From the NCBI GenBank assembly GCA_023258955.1, contig JAHFRE010000013.1:1-40334 (forward strand): a stretch of 40,334 nt of DNA, written 5' to 3'. The notes under the pieces were generated by a model that saw only the letters and a list, made by a program, of their open reading frames with translations, searched no databases and was not told where the DNA came from. Source of the DNA: Sterolibacterium sp. (GTDB taxonomy: Bacteria; Pseudomonadota; Gammaproteobacteria; Burkholderiales; Rhodocyclaceae). Of this stretch, positions 39,202 through 40,334 are shown one piece after another (the first letter of the stretch is position 1; every line of letters begins with the position of its first letter). Made by a program: the position numbers and the translations under genes.

Positions 39202-40091
39202 GCGCAGGACCCTCTTGGAATGATGCCTGCGTTGAATGGCTCAACGCCGCGCCACGCAGCGAATCAGACCGCTACTCCCTCCGGGCACTCGACTATGACG
39301 ACAGGCCAATTCATGATTGCACTCGGGAATCCTTCGAGGAAGCGCTGTCTGGAAAATCGGCGGCAACATTCAATCGATACCGGGCCATAATCCAGGCCAT
39401 ACTTCACCAGGCGGGCATCAGCATCAAGATCCCGCTGCGGAAGGTCAAGACCGGTCGGCTGCGGTTCCTAACGCTTGAGGAGTGGGATGCGCTATACGCT
39501 GAGCTCCCGGCGCACCTGAAGCCACTGGCCGCATTCTCGATCGCCACCGGCCTACGCCAGCGCAACGCGACTCACCTGACCTGGCAGCAAGTCGACCTCA
39601 AGCGCAAGGTCGCCTGGGTGCATCCGGACGAGGCCAAATCCGACAAGGCAATCGGCATCCCGCTTTCGGACAAGGCGATCCAGATCCTGCGGCAGCAGCA
39701 GAGCGTGATGCCTGACCGTGAGGGGCCGAGCAAAGAATGGGTATTTCCCTACGAGGGCCGCGGTCGTGCAGCTGGCGCACCGATAGCCAAGATCAAGACG
39801 GCCTGGCAGTTGGCGATGGAGCGCGCCGGCCTCGGCGCCTTCGAGCGCAAGTTTGACAAGGCCGGCAATCTGGTCAGCAAGAAGTGGGAAGGCGACGTCA
39901 CCTGGCACACGCTAAGGCATACCTGGGCATCCTGGCATGTCATGGCTGGGACGCCGCTCGAGGTATTGCAGAAATTGGGCGGCTGGGCTGACCTGAAGAT
40001 GGTCCTGAAATACGCCCACCTGGCGCCCGAGCACCTGGCTGGGTTTGCCAACAATGCGGTGCCCTGGGATGCCAAAAGAGCCCGGGCCTGA
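39048..40091 (+). CDS. int: Tyrosine recombinase (phage integrase)
   Basis: 347 residues, GTG start at 39048. Arm-binding N-terminus (LYKVGETWYAYIKLNG), core-binding helices (SAATFNRYRAIIQAILHQAG), and a catalytic domain with all key residues: R170 in ATGLRQRN, K around 198, H287-x-x-R290 in WHTLRHTW, W313 and the nucleophile Y322 in LKYAHLAP. It recombines attP with the tRNA-Val gene whose end lies 123 nt downstream. It overlaps the HTH gene by 154 nt in a different frame. Confidence 0.93.
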   Translation: MSLYKVGETWYAYIKLNGQRVRRSAGTSDKKDAKRFHDELRANLWAVARKVGAGPSWNDACVEWLNAAPRSESDRYSLRALDYDDRPIHDCTRESFEEALSGKSAATFNRYRAIIQAILHQAGISIKIPLRKVKTGRLRFLTLEEWDALYAELPAHLKPLAAFSIATGLRQRNATHLTWQQVDLKRKVAWVHPDEAKSDKAIGIPLSDKAIQILRQQQSVMPDREGPSKEWVFPYEGRGRAAGAPIAKIKTAWQLAMERAGLGAFERKFDKAGNLVSKKWEGDVTWHTLRHTWASWHVMAGTPLEVLQKLGGWADLKMVLKYAHLAPEHLAGFANNAVPWDAKRARA

Positions 40092-40092
40092 C

Positions 40093-40132
40093 TATGGCCC
40101 AAACTATGGCCCGTTTCTGCGGTTTGTGGCCC
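40093..40132 (+). other. Right cluster of putative integrase arm-binding sites
   Basis: TATGGCCC at 40093 and 40105 (12-bp spacing, as in the left pair) and TGTGGCCC at 40125, between the integrase stop and attR. Confidence 0.6.
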
Positions 40133-40213
40133 TTTTCGGCGGCTTTTGGGCCACACTACATTCCATTGTATTTTTGTTGCATCCCCAGCAAACCCGCGTC
40201 GTTACTAGGTTTG

Positions 40214-40261
40214 CTGGTAGGCGCGATTGGACTCGAACCAACGACCCCCACCATGTCAAGG
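40214..40261. repeat. attR: attR: 48-bp core within tRNA-Val
   Basis: Identical to 73-120. It covers the tRNA 3' end including the CCA and reaches just past the anticodon loop, so integration restores a complete tRNA on this side. Confidence 0.95.
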
Positions 40262-40291
40262 TGGTGCTCTAACCAGCTGAGCTACGCGCCT
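40215..40291 (-). tRNA. tRNA-Val (GAC anticodon)
   Basis: 77 nt on the minus strand with encoded CCA. Acceptor AGGCGCG pairs with CGCGCCT; D arm GCTCAGCTGGTTAGAGC; anticodon loop TTGACAT gives GAC; T loop GGTTCGAGTCC. It remains intact and is the integration target. The upstream 43 bp to the window end is host DNA. Confidence 0.96.
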
Positions 40292-40334
40292 GCGAAAAGC
40301 GAAGGCCGCATTCTAGCCGACGACCCTCCATCCG

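Overview
The window is one complete integrated prophage of about 40 kb with its two chromosomal edges. A 48-bp direct repeat (73-120 and 40214-40261) bounds it. The right copy lies inside an intact tRNA-Val(GAC) gene on the minus strand, and a tyrosine integrase gene abuts that end. Base composition is high in G+C, and start-codon use, gene order and a gpA-type terminase suggest a lambda-like siphovirus of a proteobacterium. I lean to a beta-proteobacterium, or possibly a gamma, but the host cannot be fixed from this sequence.

Layout. 73-1103: attL, integrase arm sites and two plus-strand morons (a secreted HNH nuclease and an AT-richer membrane protein). 1084-4298 (minus): lysis and accessory cassette with an M15 peptidase endolysin, several tiny membrane proteins chained by ATGA/GTGA overlaps, a lipoprotein and a permuted NlpC/P60-like hydrolase. 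4349-4897 (plus): isolated ClpP-like moron. 4924-24943 (minus): tail and head module, in genome order tail-fibre region, tape measure, G/GT tail chaperones with a canonical -1 frameshift site, tail tube, terminator, head closure, two DUF2190 decoration-type proteins, prohead protease fused to capsid protein, portal, gpW-like, Mor-like regulator, TerL, TerS and a gpZ-like protein. 24944-25204: structured repeat region, a candidate origin. 25205-27882 (minus): VapE-like primase/helicase and a CII-like regulator. 27950-30325: immunity region with a Cro-like gene, a short CI-like gene, and CACC-N4-GGTG operators at two loci. 30395-35466 (plus): early operon of small proteins, a ParB-like protein, an HD hydrolase and a frameshifted SSB gene. 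35494-38849 (plus): diversity-generating retroelement (DGR). 38857-40091: HTH excisionase candidate and integrase.

The most notable system is the DGR. It has two tandem target genes, each ending in a 106-nt variable repeat (VR). These are followed by an Avd-like accessory gene, a 106-nt template repeat (TR) with eight AAC codons, and a reverse transcriptase. All 21 differences between the TR and the two VRs fall on TR adenines, the signature of adenine mutagenesis. The targets are small C-type-lectin-like proteins in the early/lysogeny side of the map, away from the tail-fibre genes, so their job is open.

Other points of note are the A_AAA_AAC frameshift site joining G to T, an SSB gene broken exactly at a 12-bp inverted repeat, shared operators within both the cro-type and early promoters, paired 12-bp-spaced integrase arm sites, and a (CTTCCTAAC)3 array with inverted copies beside the replication gene.
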